From assembly GCA_022824615.1 (NCBI GenBank), contig JAJDZM010000295.1, positions 1-41,538 of the forward strand: DNA of 41,538 bases. The letters run 5' to 3'. Positions 17,575-26,917 of this stretch are shown piece by piece. Positions within the stretch are counted from its first letter, which is position 1. The number at the start of each line of letters is the position of its first letter. The notes beneath the pieces were generated by a model. That model was given only the letters and a program-made list of their open reading frames with translations, had not been told where the DNA came from and made no database searches. A program made the translations under genes and the position numbers. The stretch is from Candidatus Binatia bacterium (GTDB lineage Bacteria; Desulfobacterota; Binatia; Bin18).

Positions 17575-18981
17575 ATGCTCTTCGGCTTCCTCTTCTTTCT
17601 GCTCGGCCTCACCTGTCTGGTTGGCTTTTTTGCCGTCCGCGAGAGCCGGAAATCGGAAGAGGACTATTTTCTGGCCAGTCAGACCATCTCTCCCTACAGC
17701 TTGGCCTTTTCCAGCAGCGCCAGTAAATACAGCGGGTTTATTTTTGCCGGTTTCATGGGGGCGGCCTACCTCAACGGGACCATGGTGATCTGGTTGGGGC
17801 TGGGCCTGCTGTTGGGTCATTTCCTCGTCTACGCCCTGACCGTCTACCGCTTGCAATATATGAACAGCGGCGGCTGGGCTCTGAGCATCGGCGAACTGCT
17901 CACCTTCTGGAACGGAGAAAATCGTGTCCTGCTGCGTCGCTTTATCGGTCTCCTGACCCTGTTTTTTCTCAGCTTCTACGCCGCGGCCCAACTGAAGGCG
18001 GGCGGCATGGCTCTCGAAGTCGCCCTGGGTCAACCGCTGTACGTCGGCATTCTGCTGAGTACGGCCATTATTCTCTTCTATTGTTGGGCCGGGGGCATCC
18101 GCGCTTCCATCTGGACGGACAGCGCTCAGATCATCATGATGACGCTGAGCCTGCTCCTCATCCTGGTCATGGCCGTGGTCAAGGCAGGCGGGGTGGCTAA
18201 CCTGGTGGCCAGCTTTCACGCGACCGCGCCGGGTACCGACCTGATCCCTCAGAATCTCTCCATTGGCGGCTATACCGGCTGGATGCTTTTCTGCTTTGGC
18301 TCCTTGGGTTTTGGCCTATGCGTCCTCGGTCAGCCTCACATCCTCATTCGCGCCATGGCTTTGAAAAACGCCCACGACACCAAAAAATTCATTATCGCCA
18401 ACTACACCTTTGAAGCGCTCTTTATTATCCTGTTCACGTTGGTGGGACTGAGCACCCGCGTGATCCTGCAAGACATGAGCGCTTTCGAGCCAGAATTGGC
18501 CCTCTTTTTGTCGGCGAAAGAGATGCTGCCTCCGCTGGCCGTGGGCTTTGTGCTGGCGGGTGCCTTTTCTTCCACCCTGTCCACCGCCGACTCGCAAATC
18601 CTGAGTTGCTCGGCCTCCCTGATGCGCGACCTGCCCGAACCCCCGAAGCAATCTCTCTTTCAGGCCAAGGTCGGCACGGTCAGCGTGGCCTGTGCGGCGA
18701 CGCTTCTGGCTCTGTTTGCCGAACAGAATATCTTTTCGCTGGTCGCCTTTGCGTATGCGGGCCTGGGCGCGTCCATTGGCAGCGTGCTGGTTTTGCGCCT
18801 TCTCAATGACAGTATTTCCGAATGGGGCGCTTTCCTCGTCGCCCTGGTCGGTGGGACCACTGTTATCGCCTGGAATATGCTGGGCCTGAACTCGTATATC
18901 AACGAGAGCGTCCCCGGCTTCGGCGCGGCCCTCCTCGTCTACCTCAGCCTCAAGGGTATCTCCAAACTGCAAACCGCCTAA
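17575..18981 (+). CDS. Sodium:solute symporter family (SSF/PutP-like) transporter
   Basis: Multi-TM; MLFGFLFFLLGLTCLVGFFAVRESRKSEEDYFLASQTISPYSLAFSSSASKYSGFIFAGFMGAAYLNG...AGAFSSTLSTADSQILSCSASLMRDL. Confidence 0.85.
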   Translation: MLFGFLFFLLGLTCLVGFFAVRESRKSEEDYFLASQTISPYSLAFSSSASKYSGFIFAGFMGAAYLNGTMVIWLGLGLLLGHFLVYALTVYRLQYMNSGGWALSIGELLTFWNGENRVLLRRFIGLLTLFFLSFYAAAQLKAGGMALEVALGQPLYVGILLSTAIILFYCWAGGIRASIWTDSAQIIMMTLSLLLILVMAVVKAGGVANLVASFHATAPGTDLIPQNLSIGGYTGWMLFCFGSLGFGLCVLGQPHILIRAMALKNAHDTKKFIIANYTFEALFIILFTLVGLSTRVILQDMSAFEPELALFLSAKEMLPPLAVGFVLAGAFSSTLSTADSQILSCSASLMRDLPEPPKQSLFQAKVGTVSVACAATLLALFAEQNIFSLVAFAYAGLGASIGSVLVLRLLNDSISEWGAFLVALVGGTTVIAWNMLGLNSYINESVPGFGAALLVYLSLKGISKLQTA

Positions 18982-19844
18982 GACGCGGGGAGCTCAAGCT
19001 TGCGCCTGTTTTTCCGCGGCCGGCGGCCAAGGGCGAATTCCGGCGCCCGGAGGCCCGACTCTCCCTTGGTGATGTCGGGCGGGGTGAAATAGCCCAGGGC
19101 GTAACTCATCATGGTATAGCCGAGGAGTTCCTGGAGGACGGGGTCTAAGTCCTTGGCGATTTCTGGCGGACAGGAGAGGTACTGATTTTCTTCCTGCCGC
19201 AACCAGCCGAGCGAATAGGTGATATTCAGTCCGACCCGGTCGGCCGCGCTGTTATTTGCCCCACCGGCGTGTAAAACGGTTCCGGAATACACCAGGACCG
19301 AGCCCCGGGGCATTTCCGCATAGCTGATTTCTTCCGCTTTGGCCTCTCGGCCCTTGGGCCAGGCCGGACTGCCCAGCACGACCTGGGTGGCACCGTTTTC
19401 ATAGGTGAAATCCGTCAGTGCCCACAGCGTACTGAGCTGAGGCTCAACCCCCTGCAAATAATCGCCCCAGACCAGACGATCACGGTGTAGGGGCTGTTTC
19501 TCTTGTCCGGGCATCAGGCGGATCACCTGGGTCAGATGGAGCTGGTAGCGATTGCAGTTGGGCAGGAGGAGTGCGTCGCACGCCTCAAGGATGCTGGGGT
19601 GCGTGACGAGGGCACGACAGGCCGGAGAACGCGCCACCAGAGCACCTGTGCGCGTGGTCTGATAGCCGGCAAAGTCATCCCGGCTGGCGGGGGTGGCCTC
19701 GATATGCGGCCTCAAATCACCCAGGGTCGTCTGCACCTGCGCCTCATCGATGAGATTTTCAACGATAGCCGCGCCATCCCGCTCAATGGCACTGGCCAGG
19801 TCTTTTGCCGCTGCGGTTGCGGATAGCCGCGTGAGTTCGCCCAT
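18978..19844 (-). CDS. Phytanoyl-CoA dioxygenase (PhyH) family protein
   Basis: IEATPASRDDFAGYQTTRTGALVARSPACRALVTHPSILEACD...QVIRLMPGQEKQPLHRDRLVWGDY...GATQVVLGSPAW...GSVLVYSGTVLHAGGANNSAADRVGLNITYSLGWLRQEENQYL. Confidence 0.9.
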   Translation of the reverse strand: MGELTRLSATAAAKDLASAIERDGAAIVENLIDEAQVQTTLGDLRPHIEATPASRDDFAGYQTTRTGALVARSPACRALVTHPSILEACDALLLPNCNRYQLHLTQVIRLMPGQEKQPLHRDRLVWGDYLQGVEPQLSTLWALTDFTYENGATQVVLGSPAWPKGREAKAEEISYAEMPRGSVLVYSGTVLHAGGANNSAADRVGLNITYSLGWLRQEENQYLSCPPEIAKDLDPVLQELLGYTMMSYALGYFTPPDITKGESGLRAPEFALGRRPRKNRRKLELPAS

Positions 19845-19855
19845 GGTCGTCCTCC

Positions 19856-21064
19856 TTATGCGTCAGGCTGAATGGGATACAGCCGCAAGGCGTTATCCCA
19901 CATGATCTTGCGCTTACTGTCAGCTGACACGCCCGGTAGTGCCATCATCTCCTTGACCGCCCAGGCGTACTGCCGGCCCTCGGGATGGGCGAAGTCGGTT
20001 GCGGTGACGATATTATTATCGCCGATGGCGTCAATAACCTGCCGAATACCGGGATCGTCAGGATCGGCCGAGATATAGCACTGGCGCTTGAAATATTCGA
20101 CCGGCGGCATGCTGAGTCCTTCGATGGCAAGGCCGCGAAAGCCACCCTGTACGCCCGCGCCCAAGCGGTCAAGCCAAAATGCGGCCCAGCCTGCGCCCGA
20201 CTCCAGATGCACGACGCGCAGCCGAGGGTGACGTTCCAGTACCCCACCCATGATCAGCGCGGTGCTGGCCAGCATATTCCCAATCGTAAAGGCCACGGTT
20301 GTCTGTGCGGAGCGTAACCGGGGGAGGTAATAGTACAGCATCTCATCCGCGGCCGTGCCGTTTCCGGTATGAATGGCGAGCGGTACGTCCAGTTCCTCAA
20401 GCGTCTCCCACAGCGGCTCATAAAACGCGTCGTATAAGCGGTGTTCACACACCGGGACGGGGTTAATATGAACCGCCTTAAAGTGAAACTCCGTGACGCA
20501 TCGACGGACTTCCCGCGCTGCCTCGTGCGCATCCCGCAGATCGATAGAAGCGGCACCGAACACCCGTCCCCCGGCAGCCGCACAAAAGTCGGCCAGCCAG
20601 TTGTTATACGCCCGGCGATAGGCCGCAGCCGTATCGGCCGCCAGATTTGGAACCGTTACCGAGAGGAGACCGATGGAAGGATAGACGACCATATAGTCGA
20701 TGCCGACCCGCTGCATGACCTCCGGGTAGATCTCAGGCGGGAAGTCCTGCTTGGCGTATTGGGCGTAGGCTTCGTCGTTCCCCGGCAGAAAAACGCGTTC
20801 GCCAGCCTCTTGCGCTCCGCTATGCGGTTTGCCATCGGCCTGGGCGGGGTCCCGTAGCGGGTCGCGCCCGAACGGCATCAGATATTCACCCCCATCCGGG
20901 TTGGGAATCCTGACCTCAAAACCGAAGCCGAGCGGTTCTCCTCGGTAATTGGCCCACGCCTTGGGCATGGCTGAGCGATATCTGGAATCCAGATATTTCT
21001 CGAACATATCTTCGGGTTCGATAATATGGGCGTCGCTGTCAATGAATCCGTGTCCGTTTGGCAT
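19856..21064 (-). CDS. Amidohydrolase family (amidohydrolase_2/ACMSD-like) protein
   Basis: MPNGHGFIDSDAHIIEPEDMFEKYLDSRYR...DVPLAIHTGNGTAADE...RLRVVHLESGAGWAAFWLDRL...CYISADPDDPGIRQVIDAIGDNNIVTATDFAHPEG. Confidence 0.92.
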   Translation of the reverse strand: MPNGHGFIDSDAHIIEPEDMFEKYLDSRYRSAMPKAWANYRGEPLGFGFEVRIPNPDGGEYLMPFGRDPLRDPAQADGKPHSGAQEAGERVFLPGNDEAYAQYAKQDFPPEIYPEVMQRVGIDYMVVYPSIGLLSVTVPNLAADTAAAYRRAYNNWLADFCAAAGGRVFGAASIDLRDAHEAAREVRRCVTEFHFKAVHINPVPVCEHRLYDAFYEPLWETLEELDVPLAIHTGNGTAADEMLYYYLPRLRSAQTTVAFTIGNMLASTALIMGGVLERHPRLRVVHLESGAGWAAFWLDRLGAGVQGGFRGLAIEGLSMPPVEYFKRQCYISADPDDPGIRQVIDAIGDNNIVTATDFAHPEGRQYAWAVKEMMALPGVSADSKRKIMWDNALRLYPIQPDA

Positions 21065-21080
21065 GATGTATTTCCCTTCC

Positions 21081-22113
21081 TTATACAAAATGCGGCAAGA
21101 CATCCGTGCCGAACCGCTCAATACACCGCATGGTCTCTGCGTGGCTGGGACCGCTCGGGCAGCGTAACATGAGAATCATATACCGGCATCCGGTTGCGTG
21201 CTCGTAGCGTTTGAGTTCTGTCACGACCTGCTCCGGCGTGCCGTAGATCAATCGATTCGGTGCGACTCGCTCGCATGTCCATTCGGCGTCCGAGGTGATC
21301 TCCTTCACCCAGGGTTCCCACTTGGCGTTAAATCGGCCCGAGGCGAAAAAGCCCAGCCGCAGGTAGAAGAGGTGATAGTCCTTGACGTGCGGCCACCAGG
21401 TTTGCTCAAGCTCGGCCCGACTGTCGGCAACCCAAGCATTCCGCAGCAGGGCGATTTCCATTCGCGGATTCCCCGCCTGCTGGGCCGCGGCCCGGTACAT
21501 CTCGGACCAGGCCCGCATCACATCGAAGTTATGGAGCGGGTCCGACAGCCATCCATCACCAATCCGGCCGGCACGCGTGAGCGTAATCGTCGACATGGCG
21601 CCGATCCAGACCGGTGGCTGGCGCACGGGCCGGGGGGTGATAGTGACATCGTCAAAATTGAAATGCTGGCCGTGATAAGAAAACGTCTGGCCGCTCCACG
21701 CCTGCCTGAGAATCTCGATCGATTCGGTAAAACGCGTCGCCGCGGCAGACAGCGGAATCTCAAAGGCGTTGAATTCGTGCTCGACCAGACCTAAGCCCGC
21801 GCCAAGGATAAAGCGCCCTTTGGCAATCGTGTCGATCACGGCAATTTGCTCGGCAATATGCAACGGGTGATACAGCGGGAGCTGGAGGATGCCTGTGCCA
21901 ATCTGCGCGCGCTTGGTATGAGCTGCCAGGGCCGCGGCAAAGGTGAGGGGCGCGGGCATATAGCCGTCCGGCATCTGGTGATGTTCCGGCAGGAGAAACA
22001 ACTCAAAGCCGGCCTCCTCGGCCAGGGCCGCCTGGGCAAACACCTCGTCATAGCTGGGACAGGTGCTTCCCGTGGGGCGGGTCCTGGAGGGTAAAAATCA
22101 GTCCGAATTTCAT
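21081..22113 (-). pseudogene. LLM-class flavin-dependent oxidoreductase with apparent N-terminal frameshift
   Basis: ATG at 22113 gives MKFGLIFTLQDPPHGKHLSQL* and a +1 frame continues YDEVFAQAALAEEAGFELFLLPEHHQMPDGYMPAPL...; the two halves together form a normal LLM N-terminus. Confidence 0.75.
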
Positions 22114-22628
22114 GCCCGGTCCTGCGTCCGACACTCAGCCAGATAGCGCTGCAACACGTACAGGCCATCCGGTGTGAACGGCTCGGTCTGGGCCAGGTGC
22201 AGAATATCAGGCACGGCCATAAAAGCGCCGCTCTCGACTTCTTCTTCCTGCAGGACGACGGTGCCATCGTACACGCACGAGAAGGCCGCACCCCACACCC
22301 GGTTGCGCGTCTCCTGATGATAAAACCGAAAGAGCGGCGTCAAGGGCACTCCTTGGATGCCCATCTCTTCTTCGACCTCGCGCACAGCGCCCTGCTCATA
22401 TTCTTCGCCCGCCAGCACGACTCCACCCGCGGCCGGGTCGTAATAACCGGGAAAGACATCCTTGGTCATGGTCCGTTTCTGGACGTAGAGTTGGCCGCGC
22501 GAGTTGAAGACCAGCACATACGTGGCCCGGTGGGGCAGGGCCCTGGCGCGCATTTCCTTGCGTGGCGCAGAACCCACCACAGTATTGTTTTCATCAACAA
22601 TGGCAACGATTTCCTCGGCAGCACACAT
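22110..22628 (-). CDS. NUDIX hydrolase (YfcD/IPP isomerase-like)
   Basis: MCAAEEIVAIVDENNTVVGSAPRKEMRARALPHRATYVLVFNSRGQLYVQKRTMTKDVFPGYYDPAAGGVVLAGEEYEQGAVREVEEEMGI (Nudix box). Confidence 0.92.
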   Translation of the reverse strand: MCAAEEIVAIVDENNTVVGSAPRKEMRARALPHRATYVLVFNSRGQLYVQKRTMTKDVFPGYYDPAAGGVVLAGEEYEQGAVREVEEEMGIQGVPLTPLFRFYHQETRNRVWGAAFSCVYDGTVVLQEEEVESGAFMAVPDILHLAQTEPFTPDGLYVLQRYLAECRTQDRA

Positions 22629-22758
22629 GTGGACGAAACGATACTGAGGGGCTCGGAGAGTGTCAAGCGAAAGAGGGGCCGCAGACCGGCGATCTACCAT
22701 TCTCAATGCGCTATTCACCCGTTTGCCCCTCACAGCGATCCACGCTACACACCCCAGC

Positions 22759-22860
22759 ATGGCTGCCAACGCGCTGGTGATCTTTGCCAAATGGCTGTGG
22801 CCCGGACAGGTCAAGACACGCTTATGTATCGAGGGCGACGTGGTCGATGTCGCTGGTTGA
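22759..22860 (+). pseudogene. Truncated 5' fragment of a DUF2064/TIGR04282 glycosyltransferase gene
   Basis: MAANALVIFAKWLWPGQVKTRLC then unrelated sequence; near-duplicate of the 5' end of the gene at 26956. Confidence 0.9.
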
Positions 22861-22871
22861 GTTTCAGCAGC

Positions 22872-24674
22872 CTACGAGTCGCTGGAACTGACAGGAACAC
22901 ATTTGGCTTGGTCCTGAGCCAGAAATAGGAGAGACTGCTGTCCTTGGTCTTTGTTCCGTAATTGGTAGCGAACCGGCTTATTTAGCTTCTCAATCTGCTC
23001 TTCACTGACGCCCCGTTTCAGCCAAGTATCGGTTTGAGTCTTCTTAATATTGAGTCGCTTGCTGATTTCGGTTGAGTTGAGCGCCTCGTCGGACGTCATG
23101 TCCCTAAAACGATAGAGGAACAGTTCATAGGGGGCCAGTTCCTTTGGAATGCGGTGATGATTCGCGGAATCAGAGGACTCCTCAAGTGCCAGTGCTTTAG
23201 GTAACCTATATCCATCTAATCTCTCAATCTTCTTTTCACTGACCCCTCGTTTCAACCAAGCATTGGTTTGGGGCTTCTCGATCTTGAGCCGCTCGGTTAC
23301 TTCATCTCTGTCGAGGGCCTCACTGAACGTCAATTTACAAAGAAGGTGGAGGAACAACTCGTAGAGGTCCAGTTCCTTTGGCATGATGGATTGAGCTGCG
23401 GCAGCAGGAGACTCCCCAATCGCCACCGTTTTCGGTAATCGGTATCTGTCTAACTTCTCAATCTTCTTTTCACTGACCCCTCGTTTCAGCCAAGCGTTGG
23501 TTTGAGGCTTCTCGATCTTGAGCCGTTCGCTGATTTCGGCTGAGCTGAGCGTCTTGCTAGATGTCAACTCGCCAAAACGGTGGAGGAACAACTCATACAA
23601 ATCCAGCTCCTCCAGAACGGTGAGTTGCTTCGCGACAGCAGGGGGCTTCTCAATTACCGGTGGTTCCGCTGGTTCGGTGCCGACAGTAGCTTGGGGGGAG
23701 GCTGACGACGGAAGCATGCTGGAGGACGAAGCTGTTGCTCCATTTACCGAAGAATCGTCGAACAAGTTATCCAGGCTGGAAAGATTCTCCGGTAGACAGC
23801 GCCCCCCACGCTTGATCAATTCGGAGTTGCCCGACTTTTCTTCACCGCTTTTCTTAACCCAGAGTGGCACCCACTGCGCTCCTAGGTCTTCAATGGCACC
23901 GTTCCACGTGCCTCCCTTATTGGGAGTACTACTGATGACCACGGCAGTATCGGCCAGGCAATAAATGGAGCGATTGCGGGCCATCGCATTTCCTACGTTA
24001 AACCCTGCCTCGGGATTAAACGGCGAGACTAGAGCCAAATCGCCAACTATAAGGTATTTACGATACTTTGCTGAGGTTGCCGAGCGTAAGAGACTATCAG
24101 CCAAAACCCCAATAGCAGTTCCCTCACACTCCAGAGCGCCCAGCATTGCACTCTGGTCCACACCCCGCGCCCCACCGGACACGATTGAGTAGCCCTGATC
24201 GGCGGCTTCAGCACCGAGGTTGTTTGTGTAAGCAATATCTTCCTCGGTCGCATTTCGTGACCCGACCACCGCGATCCCGCCCTTTTTCAAGAGCATCTTG
24301 TTTCCACAACCGAAGAGGATGGGAGGCGCTTCAAACTTGAGTCTTCGTTTCAGTCGGTCCGGATAATCAGGATCCGAGCGTGCGATAACCCATAATCCAG
24401 CACGCTGCCATTTCTCAAGGAGAAGGCCCAATAGAGCGCCTCGATTGAGCAAACTTTCCAGTCGGGACAGTGTTATTGAGCGGTCTATCCAACCAGATAG
24501 TAAATCTTCCAGGGTTCCTTTCAGTAGAGAAGAGGGATTCAGATCATGGTCCCTAAGCCAGATTGCAAACCTCGCCCATTCTTTCGTTGAGAGAGGTTTT
24601 GCCTCCGCATTGCCTGATTTCCCGAACGATACCGTCAACAGCAGAACAGCTTGAGCCTGACTATCTAGCTGCAT
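22872..24674 (-). CDS. DprA/Smf-like (Rossmann, lysine-decarboxylase-like) protein with three tandem C-terminal winged-helix-like repeats
   Basis: GIAVVGSRNATEEDIAYTNNLGAEAADQGYSIVSGGARGVDQSAM...ISSTPNKGGTWNGAIE. C-terminus has three copies of LxLYELFLxxxxxLTxxEALxxxEIxERLxIxKxQTxxWLKRGVSExxIExL. ATG at 24674 follows the RecQ stop as TGA-A-ATG. Confidence 0.88.
   Translation of the reverse strand: MQLDSQAQAVLLLTVSFGKSGNAEAKPLSTKEWARFAIWLRDHDLNPSSLLKGTLEDLLSGWIDRSITLSRLESLLNRGALLGLLLEKWQRAGLWVIARSDPDYPDRLKRRLKFEAPPILFGCGNKMLLKKGGIAVVGSRNATEEDIAYTNNLGAEAADQGYSIVSGGARGVDQSAMLGALECEGTAIGVLADSLLRSATSAKYRKYLIVGDLALVSPFNPEAGFNVGNAMARNRSIYCLADTAVVISSTPNKGGTWNGAIEDLGAQWVPLWVKKSGEEKSGNSELIKRGGRCLPENLSSLDNLFDDSSVNGATASSSSMLPSSASPQATVGTEPAEPPVIEKPPAVAKQLTVLEELDLYELFLHRFGELTSSKTLSSAEISERLKIEKPQTNAWLKRGVSEKKIEKLDRYRLPKTVAIGESPAAAAQSIMPKELDLYELFLHLLCKLTFSEALDRDEVTERLKIEKPQTNAWLKRGVSEKKIERLDGYRLPKALALEESSDSANHHRIPKELAPYELFLYRFRDMTSDEALNSTEISKRLNIKKTQTDTWLKRGVSEEQIEKLNKPVRYQLRNKDQGQQSLLFLAQDQAKCVPVSSSDS
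22900..23620 (-). repeat. Three coding tandem repeats, exact 234 nt (78 aa) period
   Basis: ttctcaatctKcTcttcactgacSccYcgtttcaRccaag anchors start at 22987, 23221 and 23455 (spacing 234 and 234). Confidence 0.9.
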
Positions 24675-24675
24675 T

Positions 24676-26775
24676 TCAGCCTCCCACGCTTGCTGTAGCC
24701 AGAGCAACGGGCCAGACTGGGCCGCTGCCAGCCTGTCTGAGCAACGCCGCAATGATGGTCATCGTCCACCTGGAATCGACAATATCATCCAGTAAGAGCA
24801 CCGCTCCTTGCGGGACGGAACCGTCGATTTGGAATACCCCATCCAGATTCCGGCATTGATAGAATCTATTCTGTTGCGTCTTCTGCGGTTCATTGTGCCT
24901 GGTCTTGGTCACGATGGGCACGAAGGGTAGTCGTAGCGCCGTTGCCAGCCTTTGAGCAAAATCGGGAACCAGAGTCGGGTGTGTCTGGGATGGGACGCAG
25001 GTGACCCATTCGGGTGGGGGGTTCGGCTGCCAGCGATCCTGCACCATCTCCGCCATAGCCTCGATCAGTTCATCCCGAAAATGTCCTCTATGCTTGTCGT
25101 CAGCTACGACCTGTCCCCAACCGGCATCACCCCATCGAGAGAGAATACGGCCGGTTTCGGCGTGGAACTCTTGGGGAAGATTTCCCCTGAATCCGTATGC
25201 GGTAAAAGCATCCTTGGCGACCTGCTTGTTACATACGAGAGGAATTTCCGATTGACGCAGGAAGCGGGAAGCCGAGACGACTTGCACGTGGCCAAAGGAC
25301 GACTCGACGACGGGTCTACCTAAACAAGATGCGCATCTGCCACAAGGTTGTGGATTCTGATCATCAAGGGCCGTCGCGAGGAATTGCATCAGACATCCGT
25401 CTTCTTCAAGATATCTCTGCATCTCCTGCCATTCGATTGTGCGCTGAGATGTCAAATGGCGGATGCGTTCATGGTCCATGTGATAAGAGACCGGGGTACG
25501 CTTCCATCGGGAGCCTTCCTTGATGACAGGGGCAGGGTTTTCGACGGACAGAAACTTAAGCGCCTTTTCAAGCTGACCCTGTCTCAGATTGACGGCTTCT
25601 TCCAGTTGACGGATGGTCAGCCCGTCGCCATCTTCAAGAACCTTAAGGAGCTGCTCCACCCACGATTCATTTGGAAAAGTGTTCTGACGGAAATACTCAT
25701 GGATGGCGTCGTCTTCGTGGCCTGACATCAGGATGCCGACGGCGTGATCGATTGCCCGCCCGGCTCTGCCGACTTGCTGGTAGTAGGTAATGACTGAGCC
25801 AGGAGCCTGGTAATGGACGACAAAACCGAGATCGGGCTTGTCATAACCCATTCCGAGGGCGGTTGTCGCAACCAGGACTTTAATCTGATTTCGAAGAAGC
25901 TGGCCTTCGAGGTGTTGCCGATACGTATCTGAGTTTTCAAACTCATCACTTGTCACGTCACTAAAGTAGGCCAGGGCTGCAACGCCTTGGCTGCACAGCC
26001 AGTTGGCAACCTGCTCCGCATCCCGCCTTGTCAGCGTATAGATGATTCCCGTTCCCGGAAGGGCGTCGATATGTTCCGCGAGCCACGCTAAGCGGGCTGC
26101 CTGTGACGGCAGTCGTATGTTCTGCAAGGCCAGCGTGTCCCGCATCAGCGAGCCACGTTGAATCCCGATGTCTCCGAGTTGTACTTGAACATCTTGAATT
26201 ACCCGATTATTCGCCGTAGCGGTCGTGCCGAGAATCGGCATGTTTTCAGGCATCCGCTGCAAGACATTGACCAAGCGTCGATAATCAGGCCGAAAATCAT
26301 GTCCCCAATCGGAGATGCAGTGGGCTTCATCTACCACCAGCAGACCGATACGGTCGGCAACGGGCAAGAGTACGTTTTCTACGAACTCGTCATTGGCCAG
26401 TCGTTCCGGTGAAATCAGGAGCGCGTCAGCCTCATCATTATGGATGGTCCGCTGCAAGGCTGGCCAGTGCTCTTTATTCGAGGAATTAATAGTCACCGCA
26501 CGGATGCCAATACGTTCAGCAGCTTCGATCTGATTACGCATCAGCGCCAGGAGAGGCGAGACGATGAGCGTTGGGCCTCGTCCACGATCACGCAGAATTC
26601 TGGTGGCAATGAAGTAGACGGCACTCTTACCCCAACCAGTTCGCTCAACTACCAGCAGGCGCTCGCGTCGGTTTACCAGCGCGTCAATGGCTTCCCACTG
26701 GCCATCCCTGAACTCAGCGTCTCGGTCATTCACCGCGCTTCGGAGAAGGACCAGTGATTCCGACCTCTCAGTCAT
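24676..26775 (-). CDS. RecQ-family DNA helicase with C-terminal phosphoribosyltransferase-like domain
   Basis: ERTGWGKSAVYFIATRIL, LLVVDEAHCISDWGHDFRPDYRRL, TTATAN, VLVATTALGMGYDKPDLGFVVHYQAPGSVITYYQQVGRAGRA, CGRCASCLGRP; C-terminal VLLLDDIVDSRWTMTIIAALLRQAGSGPVWPVALAT (PRPP-loop-like). Confidence 0.9.
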   Translation of the reverse strand: MTERSESLVLLRSAVNDRDAEFRDGQWEAIDALVNRRERLLVVERTGWGKSAVYFIATRILRDRGRGPTLIVSPLLALMRNQIEAAERIGIRAVTINSSNKEHWPALQRTIHNDEADALLISPERLANDEFVENVLLPVADRIGLLVVDEAHCISDWGHDFRPDYRRLVNVLQRMPENMPILGTTATANNRVIQDVQVQLGDIGIQRGSLMRDTLALQNIRLPSQAARLAWLAEHIDALPGTGIIYTLTRRDAEQVANWLCSQGVAALAYFSDVTSDEFENSDTYRQHLEGQLLRNQIKVLVATTALGMGYDKPDLGFVVHYQAPGSVITYYQQVGRAGRAIDHAVGILMSGHEDDAIHEYFRQNTFPNESWVEQLLKVLEDGDGLTIRQLEEAVNLRQGQLEKALKFLSVENPAPVIKEGSRWKRTPVSYHMDHERIRHLTSQRTIEWQEMQRYLEEDGCLMQFLATALDDQNPQPCGRCASCLGRPVVESSFGHVQVVSASRFLRQSEIPLVCNKQVAKDAFTAYGFRGNLPQEFHAETGRILSRWGDAGWGQVVADDKHRGHFRDELIEAMAEMVQDRWQPNPPPEWVTCVPSQTHPTLVPDFAQRLATALRLPFVPIVTKTRHNEPQKTQQNRFYQCRNLDGVFQIDGSVPQGAVLLLDDIVDSRWTMTIIAALLRQAGSGPVWPVALATASVGG

Positions 26776-26917
26776 ATTTACTTGTCTTCAAGGATTTCTG
26801 TCTTGAGACAGTCTCCACGCACCCCTTCTTTTTGTTCGTCTCGTCCGAGCCACAAAGTACTTAAACTCTAGGCTCTTCGCAAATGGCTCTAAGTCTTCTT
26901 CTCCCTGCGCCAAGCAT

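Noticed and set aside
17566-18219. 217-aa minus-strand ORF rich in Q/E/H
   Set aside because: Exact antisense of the SSF transporter; no domain signal.
22048-22053. TGA in the LLM oxidoreductase as a second Sec codon
   Set aside because: After the TGA the LLM sequence continues in a different frame, so read-through would not restore the protein; a frameshift explains it better.
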